From the NCBI GenBank assembly GCA_009701715.1, contig WLJO01000001.1, forward strand, positions 114,141 through 178,140: DNA of 64,000 bases, given 5' to 3'. The position numbers and the translations under genes were made by a program. Source of the DNA: Actinomycetota bacterium (GTDB lineage: Bacteria > Actinomycetota > Acidimicrobiia > Acidimicrobiales > Ilumatobacteraceae). Numbering within the stretch: position 1 is the first letter of the stretch; every line of letters begins with the position of its first letter. The notes beneath the pieces are model-generated. The model saw only the letters and a program-made list of their open reading frames with translations. It ran no database searches and had not been told where the DNA came from. Below are positions 34,181 through 42,133 of the stretch, one piece after another.

Positions 34181-35167
34181 ATGCGTACCGAGAACGGGAT
34201 CCCGTTTGTCCGTACACAGGACACCAACTTTGCCGGCCTGCCGGGGTTCCCGTGGGAGCCGAACTTCGTCGAAGTCGATGGCCTCCGCATGCACTACATC
34301 GACGAGGGGCCCAAGGACGCACCCGTTGCGCTCCTCCTGCACGGCATGCCCACGTGGGCGTACCTCAACCGATCGATCATCCCGTCGATGCTCGCTGCCG
34401 GGTACCGCTGCATCGCGCCCGACCACATCGGGTTCGGCAGGAGCGACAAGCCCACTGATCCCGGCTACTACGACATCGCCCGGCACACGGCGAACCTCAC
34501 CCACCTCGTGCAGTCGCTGGACCTGCAGCGCATCACGATGTTCGTGCAGGACTGGGGCGGGCCGACGGGTCTCGCCCAGTACGCCGCCATGCCGCAGCGC
34601 TTCGAGCGGCTCGTCATCATGAATACCTGGCTGCACCACGACGACTACGAGTACTCTCCGGGCGTGCGGAACTGGATCGCGCAGAACTCCCTCGGCGGCC
34701 TGTTCCGCGACAACGTGCCCAGCAAGTTCCTCTGGGGAACGCTGATGGCGGTGGGCACCGGTCGGGCCACTGCGAAGGAGACCCTGTTCCGCTCGCTGAA
34801 CGGTGAGTTGCCCGAGTTCTCCCCCGAGGCAGACGGCGTGCGGCGAGCCTACGACGCACCGTTCGCCGGGCTCGGCGAGGATGGCATGGCAGGTGCACGA
34901 CGGTTCCCGATGTGCATCCCGCTGAACGACCCGGTTGCCGGTGACGCCGAGCGTCAGCAACGGACCTTCGCGGCGGTCAACGCGACCAAACTTCCCGTGC
35001 ACTTCGTCTGGGGCCTCGCCGACGCCGTGTTCACCGGCGACTGGGGCCGTAAGTGGCATTCGTTGATCCCGCAATCCACGTGGGACGCTCTGCCCGTGGC
35101 CGCACACTTCCCGCAGGACACACACGGCGCTGAGATTGCCGGGCTCGTGATCGGGTACTCGCGCTAG
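34181..35167 (+). CDS. Haloalkane dehalogenase-like alpha/beta hydrolase
   Basis: A 328-residue enzyme. LLLHGMPTWAYLNR is the oxyanion loop of haloalkane dehalogenases; VQDWGGPTG carries the nucleophilic Asp124 and halide-binding Trp125; the likely catalytic His309 is in AAHFPQD and an acid Asp lies near WGLADAVF. The Met in HGMPTW replaces the more common Glu/Asn of known enzymes, so the substrate could differ. The reaction is hydrolytic C-halogen cleavage. Sits alone between the ABC-F gene and a convergent ATP-grasp gene. Confidence 0.86.
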   Translation: MRTENGIPFVRTQDTNFAGLPGFPWEPNFVEVDGLRMHYIDEGPKDAPVALLLHGMPTWAYLNRSIIPSMLAAGYRCIAPDHIGFGRSDKPTDPGYYDIARHTANLTHLVQSLDLQRITMFVQDWGGPTGLAQYAAMPQRFERLVIMNTWLHHDDYEYSPGVRNWIAQNSLGGLFRDNVPSKFLWGTLMAVGTGRATAKETLFRSLNGELPEFSPEADGVRRAYDAPFAGLGEDGMAGARRFPMCIPLNDPVAGDAERQQRTFAAVNATKLPVHFVWGLADAVFTGDWGRKWHSLIPQSTWDALPVAAHFPQDTHGAEIAGLVIGYSR

Positions 35168-35182
35168 GGGCGTCGGGCCCAA

Positions 35183-36040
35183 TCAGCCCAACAGCGCTTC
35201 GGCACAGCGACGGACCGAATCCGGGCCGCCCTCGGGAAGGAAGAGAGACGGCTCCACGAGCTCGACCTCCAGCACCAGGTAGCCGCCAACGTCGTTGCGC
35301 ACGAGATCTACCCGGGCGTAGGTGAGCGCGCCGAATAGGCGGTGCACGTAGGCCATCACCTGCTCGGCGACAGCAATCTGGTCCGGTGTAGCCCTGCACG
35401 GCTCGTTCGACTCCATTGCGAACAGGCCGCCCGGTCGCCTCGGGTCCGGCAGGCTCACCCGCTTGCTCGCCGTGTGGCTGAAGCGGCCGCCGAAGAACAC
35501 CATCGGCCACTCGCCATCCCGTGCAACAGACTCCAGCAGGGGTTGCACGAGTGCCGCAACACCACGACGGTGCAGGCCGGCGACATGCACGGCGGCCTGC
35601 TCCTCCTGACCAGGCCGGTATGCCACCACATCACGGCTGCCGGCACCCACCGAAGGCTTGACCACCCACGCGACGTCGGGACAGCGGAGGACGCTGTCGG
35701 GACCGATCACGTCGGTGGGGATCACCGGGATGCCGGCCTCAGAAAGCTCACGGAGATAGCGCTTGTCCAGGCTCCACCGCATCGGCGCAACGGGATTGCG
35801 CAGATCGGTGAGGTGCTCCACCCTCGTCATCCACCGGAGAAAGTCCTCGGCTCGGTCCTGGTAGTCCCACGGCGAGCGGATCACGGCGCGGTCGAAGCCC
35901 TGCCACTCGACTGCGTCATCGTCCCAGTCCACAACGCTAACTGCCACGCCGGCCGCTGTGAGAAGCGCAAGCACCAACGGTTCGTCCGGGTCCCGACCGC
36001 GCGCCTCACCGGCGGTCACCCACGCGAGCCGTTCGATCAT
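35183..36040 (-). CDS. ATP-grasp family ligase (RimK/glutathione-synthetase-like)
   Basis: A 285-residue protein. Order: N-terminal segment DDDAVEWQGFDRAVIRSPWDYQDRAEDFLRW, then VVKPSVGAGSRDV (phosphate and lysine of ATP grasp), VQPLLESVARDGEWPMVFFGG, and YARVDLVRNDVGGYLVLEVELVEPSLFL, the magnesium-binding acid cluster. Such enzymes form amide or ester bonds using ATP, but the acceptor here is unknown. ATG 36040 is taken as start; it lies 20 bp from the MFS stop, so the two genes may be one transcript. Confidence 0.78.
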   Translation of the reverse strand: MIERLAWVTAGEARGRDPDEPLVLALLTAAGVAVSVVDWDDDAVEWQGFDRAVIRSPWDYQDRAEDFLRWMTRVEHLTDLRNPVAPMRWSLDKRYLRELSEAGIPVIPTDVIGPDSVLRCPDVAWVVKPSVGAGSRDVVAYRPGQEEQAAVHVAGLHRRGVAALVQPLLESVARDGEWPMVFFGGRFSHTASKRVSLPDPRRPGGLFAMESNEPCRATPDQIAVAEQVMAYVHRLFGALTYARVDLVRNDVGGYLVLEVELVEPSLFLPEGGPDSVRRCAEALLG

Positions 36041-36059
36041 GCGGACCGCAGCCGGGGGC

Positions 36060-37619
36060 TCAGGATGTCGCCTCGGCGGGAACCTCGACAACGATGGCCT
36101 CTCGCGACGAACGCGGGCCGCGCAGGATCACGTACAGGAGCGCGGCAACGCCGAATGCAGCGCCCGCCCACATCGAGCGCACCCAGCCATCAACGAGCGC
36201 GTGCTTGGCAGCGTCGATGATGCGGGGTGCGTCGTCGCCTGCTCGCGCGGCAACGTCAAAGGCCCTGCCGATGCCCTCACTTGCGGGCTCGGCGATCTCG
36301 CGCGGCAGGTCCTGCAGGGCCGGCCGCATGCTCGTCCTGAAACCGGAACTGAACACCGAACCGAGCAGGGCGACGCCAATGGCGCCACCGAGTTCACGGG
36401 TGGTGTCGTTGAGCGCAGAGGCAACCCCCTGTTTGTGGGCGGGGAGCGTCTCGGTGATCAGGGTGGTGGATGGAGTCATCGCGAGACCCAGCCCGAGACC
36501 GAACAACAACAGACCGGGGAGCACCGAGAGGTAACCGCCCTCGACCGAGGCCCCGAGAGCGAGTACGACGAGCCCGAGCGCGAACACGCCGACGCCAACA
36601 GCAATCGTGAGGCGGCTGCCGAGGCGTGTCGCCACGCGGGGCGCCACCGTCGACATCGGCATCATCATCGCGGCCATCGGCAGGATGCCGGCGGCAGAAC
36701 CGAGAGCGGACCAGCCGAGTACTGCCTGGAAAAACGGGAACAGCACGAGCAGCGAACCGAACATCGCGCCGAAGATGATGAGCAGCGTCACGGACCCGCA
36801 CGCCAGCCCGCGGTCGCGGAACTCCCGCAGGTCGAACAACGGTGCCTCGCTGCGTAACTCGACCATCACGAAGCCGATCAGCGCAACAGCGCCGACAATG
36901 AGGCCTGCGATGGCAACGGTGCTGCCCCAGCCGCGCTCGGGTCCCTCCTGGATGCCGAGCACCAGACCACCGATCGCGAGTGCCGAGAGTAACGAACCGG
37001 CGGTGTCGAACCGGTGGGACTGGCGCTCGGCGGAGTTCGGCACGAAGCGCAGCGTGAAGGCGAACCCGACCACCGCGAGCAGCACCGGGAGCAGGAACGT
37101 CCACCGCCACGAGAGGACGTCCACCATGAACGCCGACACGAACAGCCCGATCATGCCTCCGCTGCCGGCGAACCCCGACCAGATACCGATCGCCCGGCCG
37201 CGGTCCTCGGGCGGGAAACTCGAGGTGATGACCGACAGGGTGACCGGCATGATCATGGCGGCACCGGTTCCGCCGAGGATGCGGGCGGCAATCATCATCT
37301 CCGGTCCGTTCGCGAAGGCCGCCACCGTGTTCGCCGTGCCGAAGATAGCGAGCCCGCCGAGCAGGAGTGGCTTGCGACCGAAACGGTCGCCGATGGCACC
37401 GATCGGCATGAGCAGTGCTGCGAGCGCCAAGGTGTAGGCGTTGATGATCCAGAGCACGGCGCCCTGTGTGGCACCGAGGCTGCGGGCGAGGTCCTGCTGG
37501 GCCACGTTCAGGCCCGAGACAGCGGCGATAACAGCGATGAGCGCCGTGAGCACGGCGATGAGGATGTTGCGCTGTGCGCGCTTGTCAACGGCGAGAACCG
37601 CTGCGGGGGCTGTAGTCAC
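36060..37619 (-). CDS. MFS drug exporter, DHA2 (14-helix) type
   Basis: A 519-residue transporter with about 14 hydrophobic helices. Motifs GLNVAQQDLARSLG (helix 1), the DR-G-RK loop GDRFGRKPLL, and a C-terminal half with LGLAMTPSTTLITETLPAHKQGVASALND fit EmrB/QacA-type proton antiporters. It exports drugs or metabolites. GTG 37619 with GGAG five bases upstream. The promoter region is full of palindromes (37642-37695), so expression is likely controlled by a dimeric repressor not encoded next to it. Confidence 0.87.
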   Translation of the reverse strand: MTTAPAAVLAVDKRAQRNILIAVLTALIAVIAAVSGLNVAQQDLARSLGATQGAVLWIINAYTLALAALLMPIGAIGDRFGRKPLLLGGLAIFGTANTVAAFANGPEMMIAARILGGTGAAMIMPVTLSVITSSFPPEDRGRAIGIWSGFAGSGGMIGLFVSAFMVDVLSWRWTFLLPVLLAVVGFAFTLRFVPNSAERQSHRFDTAGSLLSALAIGGLVLGIQEGPERGWGSTVAIAGLIVGAVALIGFVMVELRSEAPLFDLREFRDRGLACGSVTLLIIFGAMFGSLLVLFPFFQAVLGWSALGSAAGILPMAAMMMPMSTVAPRVATRLGSRLTIAVGVGVFALGLVVLALGASVEGGYLSVLPGLLLFGLGLGLAMTPSTTLITETLPAHKQGVASALNDTTRELGGAIGVALLGSVFSSGFRTSMRPALQDLPREIAEPASEGIGRAFDVAARAGDDAPRIIDAAKHALVDGWVRSMWAGAAFGVAALLYVILRGPRSSREAIVVEVPAEATS

Positions 37620-37641
37620 TGAGGCTCCGTGGAGTGGCCGA

Positions 37642-37695
37642 CGGGCCAGAACGGTACTGGCCCGCGGGCCAGAACGGTACTGGCCCGCGGGCCAG
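37642..37695. repeat. Palindrome array in exporter promoter
   Basis: Two identical 23-bp units (37642-37664, 37665-37687) and a partial third. Junctions make two perfect 16-bp palindromes CTGGCCCGCGGGCCAG (37657-37672 and 37680-37695). Each spacer AACGGTA, read on the minus strand, contains TACCGT, a possible -10 element for the exporter. Looks like a tandem operator. Confidence 0.75.
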
Positions 37696-37770
37696 GCAGC
37701 GCTGATCCGTCGCCGATCAGGTCCCCTGTCAAGCGCGTCATGTCACACCCGGCTCAGCGCGCTGCGTTGA

Positions 37771-37776
37771 TACGTT
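37771..37776 (+). promoter_or_regulatory. -10 element (TACGTT)
   Basis: TACGTT ends 10 nt before ATG 37787. The Shine-Dalgarno-supported start of the same frame is ATG 37826. Confidence 0.4.
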
Positions 37777-37825
37777 CGAATCAGTCATGCAGAGCGGCCC
37801 GTCCCACACCACGAGGAGTGTCCTG

Positions 37826-38485
37826 ATGCCCGCCGACAACCGTCGCTACGTTCATCACGAAGGCCCGTCCAGCCCGCTCGTCCGCGCGACCGGCTACGAG
37901 AGCGTCACCAAACTATGCGACGTCTCAGGAGCCTTCGAGCTCTGCACCACGTGCGGTCAGCTCGCTGCATCGCCGTGCGGATTCAGGGACTACCGGGAGG
38001 ACCACTGCCTCTGCGAGTCCGACGACTTCCGCCGAACGGTACCACTAGACGCCTCGCTCCCGTGCGTGCTCTGCATGGTGTGCGGCCTCCACGTGATCGC
38101 CGGCCACGGTCGCTGGCGCCTGGTGCTCTGCCCGCCATGTCGAGAGTGGTCAACGGGCCTCAACGCCCGGGTCGGTCTGGCAGTCATCCTTCCGGGCATC
38201 CACGGACTGGTGAACGGTGGTGAGGTGATCCGCGGTGTGAGGCCCCCGAAGAACCTGTTCGAGGCAATGGCGCTTAACGAGCAACGGCCACACCATCCTC
38301 ACCGGGGCTTCAGGTTCCACGAGTTCGCACAGCATGGCGTGATTCAGCGGCTGCGATTGCTTGGGTTCGAGCAGGGCCGCCGTATCCGGCTCGAGGGGTA
38401 CCTCTCCGCCTGTGCTGCAGCGGGCATCACCTCAGACGACGGTAAGCGGTGGATCGAGGAGCACTTCTTCGGCCCGCCCGCCTAG
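37826..38485 (+). CDS. Cys-rich zinc-ribbon-like protein, unknown
   Basis: A 219-residue protein of no recognised family. The first half has paired cysteines: ELCTTCGQ, ASPCGF, DHCLCES, LPCVLCMVCG and VLCPPCREW, likely two zinc knuckles. The second half is helical with hydrophobic GLAVILPGIHGL. GAGGAG seven bases before ATG 37826 favours that start over ATG 37787. Divergent from the exporter, whose operator array is next door, so the two may share control. The stop shares CTAG with a convergent SCO6745-type gene. Confidence 0.6.
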   Translation: MPADNRRYVHHEGPSSPLVRATGYESVTKLCDVSGAFELCTTCGQLAASPCGFRDYREDHCLCESDDFRRTVPLDASLPCVLCMVCGLHVIAGHGRWRLVLCPPCREWSTGLNARVGLAVILPGIHGLVNGGEVIRGVRPPKNLFEAMALNEQRPHHPHRGFRFHEFAQHGVIQRLRLLGFEQGRRIRLEGYLSACAAAGITSDDGKRWIEEHFFGPPA

Positions 38486-39378
38486 CCGTGGGCGCGCTGG
38501 TCGAACGTGAAGCGCACGAGCGGCGTGAGGTAGCCACCGGCCTCAAGGATCGCCGCGCCCCAGGGCTCGATGATCGAGAGCAGTTGCTCGGCTTCACCGC
38601 CGAGCACGTCGAGCGCACGCTGCATGGCAACATCGGTCTGGGTCTCGATCGACTCTCGGGCAAATCGCCCCTGTTCGGTGAGGGCGGTTCCCGAGAGCAA
38701 TCCCCAGACGCGCAAGCGATCTTCCCCGGCCGCCAACTGCTCATCGGTCCAGCCGCGACCACCGGTATGTGCACGCGGGGCGAGGCCCCAGTAGAGGTCA
38801 CTCAACAGTCCGATTTCCACCGGGTCGAATCCAGCCGCGCCCCACACCTGGATGTGTGAATCGCCGCGGTACTCGCGCAGGAGATCCGTAGCGCGCCAGA
38901 GACGCGCGAAGGGCTCGTCAGGCACCTCAACCGCTCGGCCCCCGGCGAAGAGCGGGCGACCGGCAAGAGGGAGGTCCTCGGATGCCGCAAGCAACGCGTC
39001 CGTGACGCGAACGATGTCGGGAAGGTTCGGTCCGAGGACCCGTTGCAGTTGCGCCGCAGCACCATCAGCACGAGCCGCCCAGATCGTGGCGGCTTCACAG
39101 AGTTCGCGTCCCCTGCGGACCGCGGGCAGCACGACCACCGGGTTGAACACCGCAAGGGCACTCGCCACCACCTCGGGCTGGGCGTCGCCCATGGATGCAG
39201 TGCGGCTCATCCAGAACGACGAGAACTCCGGGAGTGCAACACTGCCGCGCATCCCCGGACTGGGCGGGAACCCGAGCGCCGCATAGTTCGTGTGACACTC
39301 GGGCGAGAACTGGGCCTGCCCGGCAATGGGCTCCAGGGCTGCGGCGAGGCGGCGTGCGAGGGGGATGGCGGACGACAT
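38482..39378 (-). CDS. SCO6745-type protein (paralogue of 45204-46100)
   Basis: A 298-residue soluble protein. LARRLAAALEPIAGQAQFSPECHTNYAALGF and VEIGLLSDLYWGLAPRAHTGGRGWTDEQL identify the family annotated after Streptomyces SCO6745, whose function is unknown. A helical array follows, with LTEQGRFARESIETQTD like a winged-helix segment. ATG 39378 is chosen because TAGCGT lies 7 nt before it. The second copy in this window is about as long and shows the same blocks. Confidence 0.75.
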   Translation of the reverse strand: MSSAIPLARRLAAALEPIAGQAQFSPECHTNYAALGFPPSPGMRGSVALPEFSSFWMSRTASMGDAQPEVVASALAVFNPVVVLPAVRRGRELCEAATIWAARADGAAAQLQRVLGPNLPDIVRVTDALLAASEDLPLAGRPLFAGGRAVEVPDEPFARLWRATDLLREYRGDSHIQVWGAAGFDPVEIGLLSDLYWGLAPRAHTGGRGWTDEQLAAGEDRLRVWGLLSGTALTEQGRFARESIETQTDVAMQRALDVLGGEAEQLLSIIEPWGAAILEAGGYLTPLVRFTFDQRAHG

Positions 39379-39385
39379 GTGCTGC

Positions 39386-39391
39386 ACGCTA
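39386..39391 (-). promoter_or_regulatory. -10 element (TAGCGT)
   Basis: TAGCGT ends 7 nt before ATG 39378. Confidence 0.5.
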
Positions 39392-39448
39392 TGCGGGCGG
39401 CGCGTGCTCGGCGCTTCCCGAGGCCTTGCTGCGTATGGCGCTCACGGT

Positions 39449-39961
39449 TCAGTACGGGTCGACGGCGGGCGCTTCGGAAGCCGCACCGGTGAGCCGCGTG
39501 CGGGCGGTCTGGCCGCGACGACCCGCAGGCACTGCGCCGGTGACCGCGGCAAGCCCGAACGCGGGCATGTTCCCGTACACGGTCTCCACCGTCGCGTCGC
39601 TGAGCATGATCGTCTCGTGGAAGATCCCCACCGAGCCGTTGTCTCGCACCTTCCGGTTGAACGAGCGCCACGCCGGCAGGTGCTGTGCAGCCTGGGACTT
39701 CGAGTACGCCTCCAACTGCTCGAACGAGGCCCAGTACTGCCATACCAGAACGGTGCGGCCCGACAGATAGGTGCGCGGTTTGCCGACGAGACCGAGGCTC
39801 GAGTTCTTCTGCAATTCGATGAGCATCCGCGGCATGGCGACAAACACGGGGAGCCACTTCCAGAAGCGCCACAACTGGTTGATCCGCATGCCGATGAGGA
39901 AGAGCACCTTGCCGTCCGCACCCACGTCGGCCGAGTACCGGCCCTTGTTCATCGCTGCCAT
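39449..39961 (-). CDS. DUF4188 family protein (monooxygenase-like)
   Basis: A 170-residue protein with FLIGMRINQLWRFWKWLPVF, MPRMLIELQKN and QYWASFEQLEAYSKSQAAQHLPAWRSF..., the standard blocks of DUF4188, a ferredoxin-like fold often named monooxygenase. GGAGG six bases before ATG 39961 fixes the start. Divergent from a TetR-type gene across a 86-bp region full of palindromes, so it is a likely TetR target. The substrate is unknown. Confidence 0.8.
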   Translation of the reverse strand: MAAMNKGRYSADVGADGKVLFLIGMRINQLWRFWKWLPVFVAMPRMLIELQKNSSLGLVGKPRTYLSGRTVLVWQYWASFEQLEAYSKSQAAQHLPAWRSFNRKVRDNGSVGIFHETIMLSDATVETVYGNMPAFGLAAVTGAVPAGRRGQTARTRLTGAASEAPAVDPY

Positions 39962-39980
39962 CGCGCACCTCCACTGATGC

Positions 39981-40026
39981 GTCACACTATGTGACTGGTG
40001 TTCACATCATTTCGGATGATGTGAAC
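39981..40026. promoter_or_regulatory. TetR operator region (two inverted repeats)
   Basis: GTCACA-CTA-TGTGAC (39981-39995) and the longer GTTCACATCAT (40000-40010) with ATGATGTGAAC (40016-40026), 11-bp arms and a 5-bp centre. They lie in the divergent region between the DUF4188 and TetR genes. Confidence 0.75.
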
Positions 40027-40047
40027 CATGTCAACATCTGTGACAGA

Positions 40048-40650
40048 GTGACGGACGTGTCCGACAAGCCGTACCACCACGGATCGCTCGAGCAGGCGCT
40101 CGTCGATACCGCTCTGGCGGTCGTCCGCGAGTTCGGCATCGATGCTCTGTCCCTGCGTGACCTTGCCCGAACGATCGATGTCTCGCCTTCGGCCACCTAC
40201 CGCCATTTCCCGAGCAGAGACCACCTCGTGATGAGGGTGTCCCAGTGCTCCCGCGAGGCCCTGGCGCGCTCGTTGTTGGCTGCACGGGACGGGATCATCG
40301 GGAGCAACACCAAGCGCAGGTCGGTCGAGCGCTTCGAGGCAATCGGGCACGCGTACGTGCAGTTTGCCGTCAGCAACCCGAACGTATTCGAGGCGGCGTT
40401 CACGCGCAGCGAGGTTGCACTCGAGCGGCCCGACGACCCGAGCGCGTGGTCGGTGCTTGTGGACGCGATCGAGCAGATGATCACTGCAAGCGCGGTGCCG
40501 CCGTCGAGGCGCAAGGACGCGCCGATGATCGCGTGGTCCGGGGTTCACGGGATCTCGACGATCCTTACCTCGTCCATCTGGCCGGCCGGCGTGAACGCCG
40601 ATCACGAGGTCGAGGCCGTGATTAGTGGCATCTCGCGCTCGCTCCGCTGA
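40048..40650 (+). CDS. TetR-family transcriptional regulator
   Basis: A 200-residue repressor. KPYHHGSLEQALVDTALAVVREFG and LSLRDLARTIDVSPSATYRHFPSRDHLVMRV form the N-terminal helix-turn-helix; the rest is the ligand-binding dimerisation domain. The two in-frame GTGs at 40048 and 40057 are both possible starts. It should bind the palindromes upstream and control itself and the DUF4188 gene. Ligand unknown. Confidence 0.85.
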   Translation: MTDVSDKPYHHGSLEQALVDTALAVVREFGIDALSLRDLARTIDVSPSATYRHFPSRDHLVMRVSQCSREALARSLLAARDGIIGSNTKRRSVERFEAIGHAYVQFAVSNPNVFEAAFTRSEVALERPDDPSAWSVLVDAIEQMITASAVPPSRRKDAPMIAWSGVHGISTILTSSIWPAGVNADHEVEAVISGISRSLR

Positions 40651-40690
40651 CGCATTGCCTACCCCGTAAGAGGGGCGTGCGTTTCGGTGA

Positions 40691-41491
40691 GTGCGCGCGA
40701 GTTCGACCACACGGGAAGTGAGACGGGCCACGGGGTGGTTTGTCCTTGCGATCGGCACAGCGGTCGCGTGTCTCGGCTGTTCGTCCCGTGCTTCGACCCC
40801 ATCGAGTACGAGCACCGGCGCGGTAAGCCGGACGGATCGGGTACACGAGCCGAACACCACGCTTTCGGCGCAGATGCCGGGCGATGGTTCCTACCGCTCC
40901 GTCGGCGAGGGGAAGGATTCCGTGCAGGTGCACCTGCGGGCCGATCAGGAGGCACTGGCCGCTGACCTCGTCGCCCGCTACGGCGGGCTCGTGTCCATCA
41001 CCGTCGGCGCCTACCCCTACCCGCTGCCGTCGCCGGGGAGCATCACGACACCGGACCTTTGCACGTGGTCCGTCCCGATGGGAGCGGAGGTGGTTGGCGG
41101 CCTGCGTGCGACGCCGAGGGCTCCTGGCTCCGTCCCATCTGGGCACGACGGTCGGGGCACGGTGACCGTCACCAACACAAGCGGCGTGACGGTGAGCTTC
41201 AGCGCTGGTACGCCATATGCGGCCGTGCTGCTCAAGCCCGACACCGATGCGGTGGTCGGCGTATACGACAGCGAAATCGCCGGGGTGGGTTCGGGAGCAA
41301 CGCTGTGATCGGGCGAGCACCTCACCGTCGACATGCTCATCGGTACGGCGAGTTGCAATGCTGCGATGGGCCATGCAGTGGCGCCCGGCATCTACGACGT
41401 GATTGTGGTGCTCAACGACATCCAGATCGGCAGCACCGCTGCACTGCAAAGGCTCCGCAGCGCACGGGCATCCGTCACGATCACTTCCTGA
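40691..41491 (+). pseudogene. Secreted lipoprotein gene interrupted by in-frame TGA
   Basis: The first part (codons 1-205) has a signal with lipobox VACLGC and a Ser/Thr-rich linker, then a beta-rich domain (TVTVTNTSGVTVSFS). TGA at 41306-41308 follows GATL. The same frame then stays open for 60 codons with protein-like sequence (SGEHLTVDMLIGTASCNAAMGHAV, PGIYDVIVVLNDIQIG) to TGA 41489-41491. Pseudogene, readthrough and sequencing error are all possible; a tryptophan (TGG) codon would restore the protein. No redox context or downstream hairpin supports selenocysteine here. Confidence 0.6.
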
Positions 41492-41574
41492 CGGCCCACA
41501 CTGCCATCCGCGGTGCGCTACAGGCCACAGTTGAAGGCCGCACCATCGCCTGCCACATCGAAGCGTCAGCAGGC

Positions 41575-42048
41575 CTAGCGCTCGGGGCGCGGTGTACCGG
41601 GCATGAGTCGCCGTGCCCCCGGGCCTTCCTTGGCCATCTCGTCGTCGGGGTTCACCAGCAGGCAGCGCTGAAACGACAGACAGCCGCAGCCGATGCAGGT
41701 GGACAGGTCCTCACGCATGCGCTGGAGCTGTTCGATCTGCTGCTCGAGCACCGTTCTCCATCGACGCCCGAGCACCGCCCAATCCGCTTCTCTCGGCGTG
41801 CGTCCCTCGGGCAGTTCGTGGAGCGCTTCCTTGATCGTTGCGAGCGGGATGCCGACGCGCTGCGAGGCGCGGATGAAAGCAAGCCTCCTCAGCGTGTGCC
41901 GGGCGAACCTGCGCTGGTTTCCGGCGTTGCGACTGCTGGAGATGAGCCCCTCTCGCTCGTAGAAGTGGAGTGCGGACACGGAGATCCCGCTGCGCTCGGC
42001 GAGCTGGCCGACCGACCACTCGTCGTAGGAGGTGTGACCGCGGGGCAT
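41575..42048 (-). CDS. soxR: Redox-sensing regulator SoxR
   Basis: A 157-residue MerR-type regulator. The winged-helix opening WSVGQLAERSGISVSALHFYEREGLI is followed by a dimerisation helix and the [2Fe-2S] cysteines CIGCGC...C (Cys118, 121, 123, 129), the SoxR signature. Oxidation of the cluster by redox-active compounds turns on target promoters. Start ATG 42048 is 6 nt after TATCCT. The adjacent divergent gene has the soxbox in its promoter and is the probable target. Confidence 0.93.
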   Translation of the reverse strand: MPRGHTSYDEWSVGQLAERSGISVSALHFYEREGLISSSRNAGNQRRFARHTLRRLAFIRASQRVGIPLATIKEALHELPEGRTPREADWAVLGRRWRTVLEQQIEQLQRMREDLSTCIGCGCLSFQRCLLVNPDDEMAKEGPGARRLMPGTPRPER

Positions 42049-42054
42049 GTTCCG

Positions 42055-42060
42055 AGGATA
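42055..42060 (-). promoter_or_regulatory. -10 element (TATCCT) of soxR
   Basis: TATCCT ends 6 nt before soxR ATG 42048. Confidence 0.5.
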
Positions 42061-42064
42061 GTCC

Positions 42065-42095
42065 TTGACCTCAACCTTTGTTGAGGTGTGAGAGT
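42065..42095 (+). promoter_or_regulatory. SoxR-controlled promoter with soxbox
   Basis: TTGACC (42065-42070), then a 19-bp spacer, then GAGAGT (42090-42095), the elongated spacing used by MerR-type activators. The soxbox CCTCAACCTTTGTTGAGG (42069-42086) has perfect 7-bp arms and overlaps both promoters. Confidence 0.85.
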
Positions 42096-42133
42096 TCCTG
42101 TCTTCGCAAGCACCCACCCACAGGAGCCAACCC

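Noticed and set aside
37642..37695. CRISPR array
   Set aside because: Units are contiguous 23-mers without variable spacers and only two copies; no cas genes.
41306..41308. Selenocysteine at the TGA in the lipoprotein gene
   Set aside because: Context GATL-TGA-SGEH has no redox motif and no hairpin resembling a SECIS was seen directly after it.
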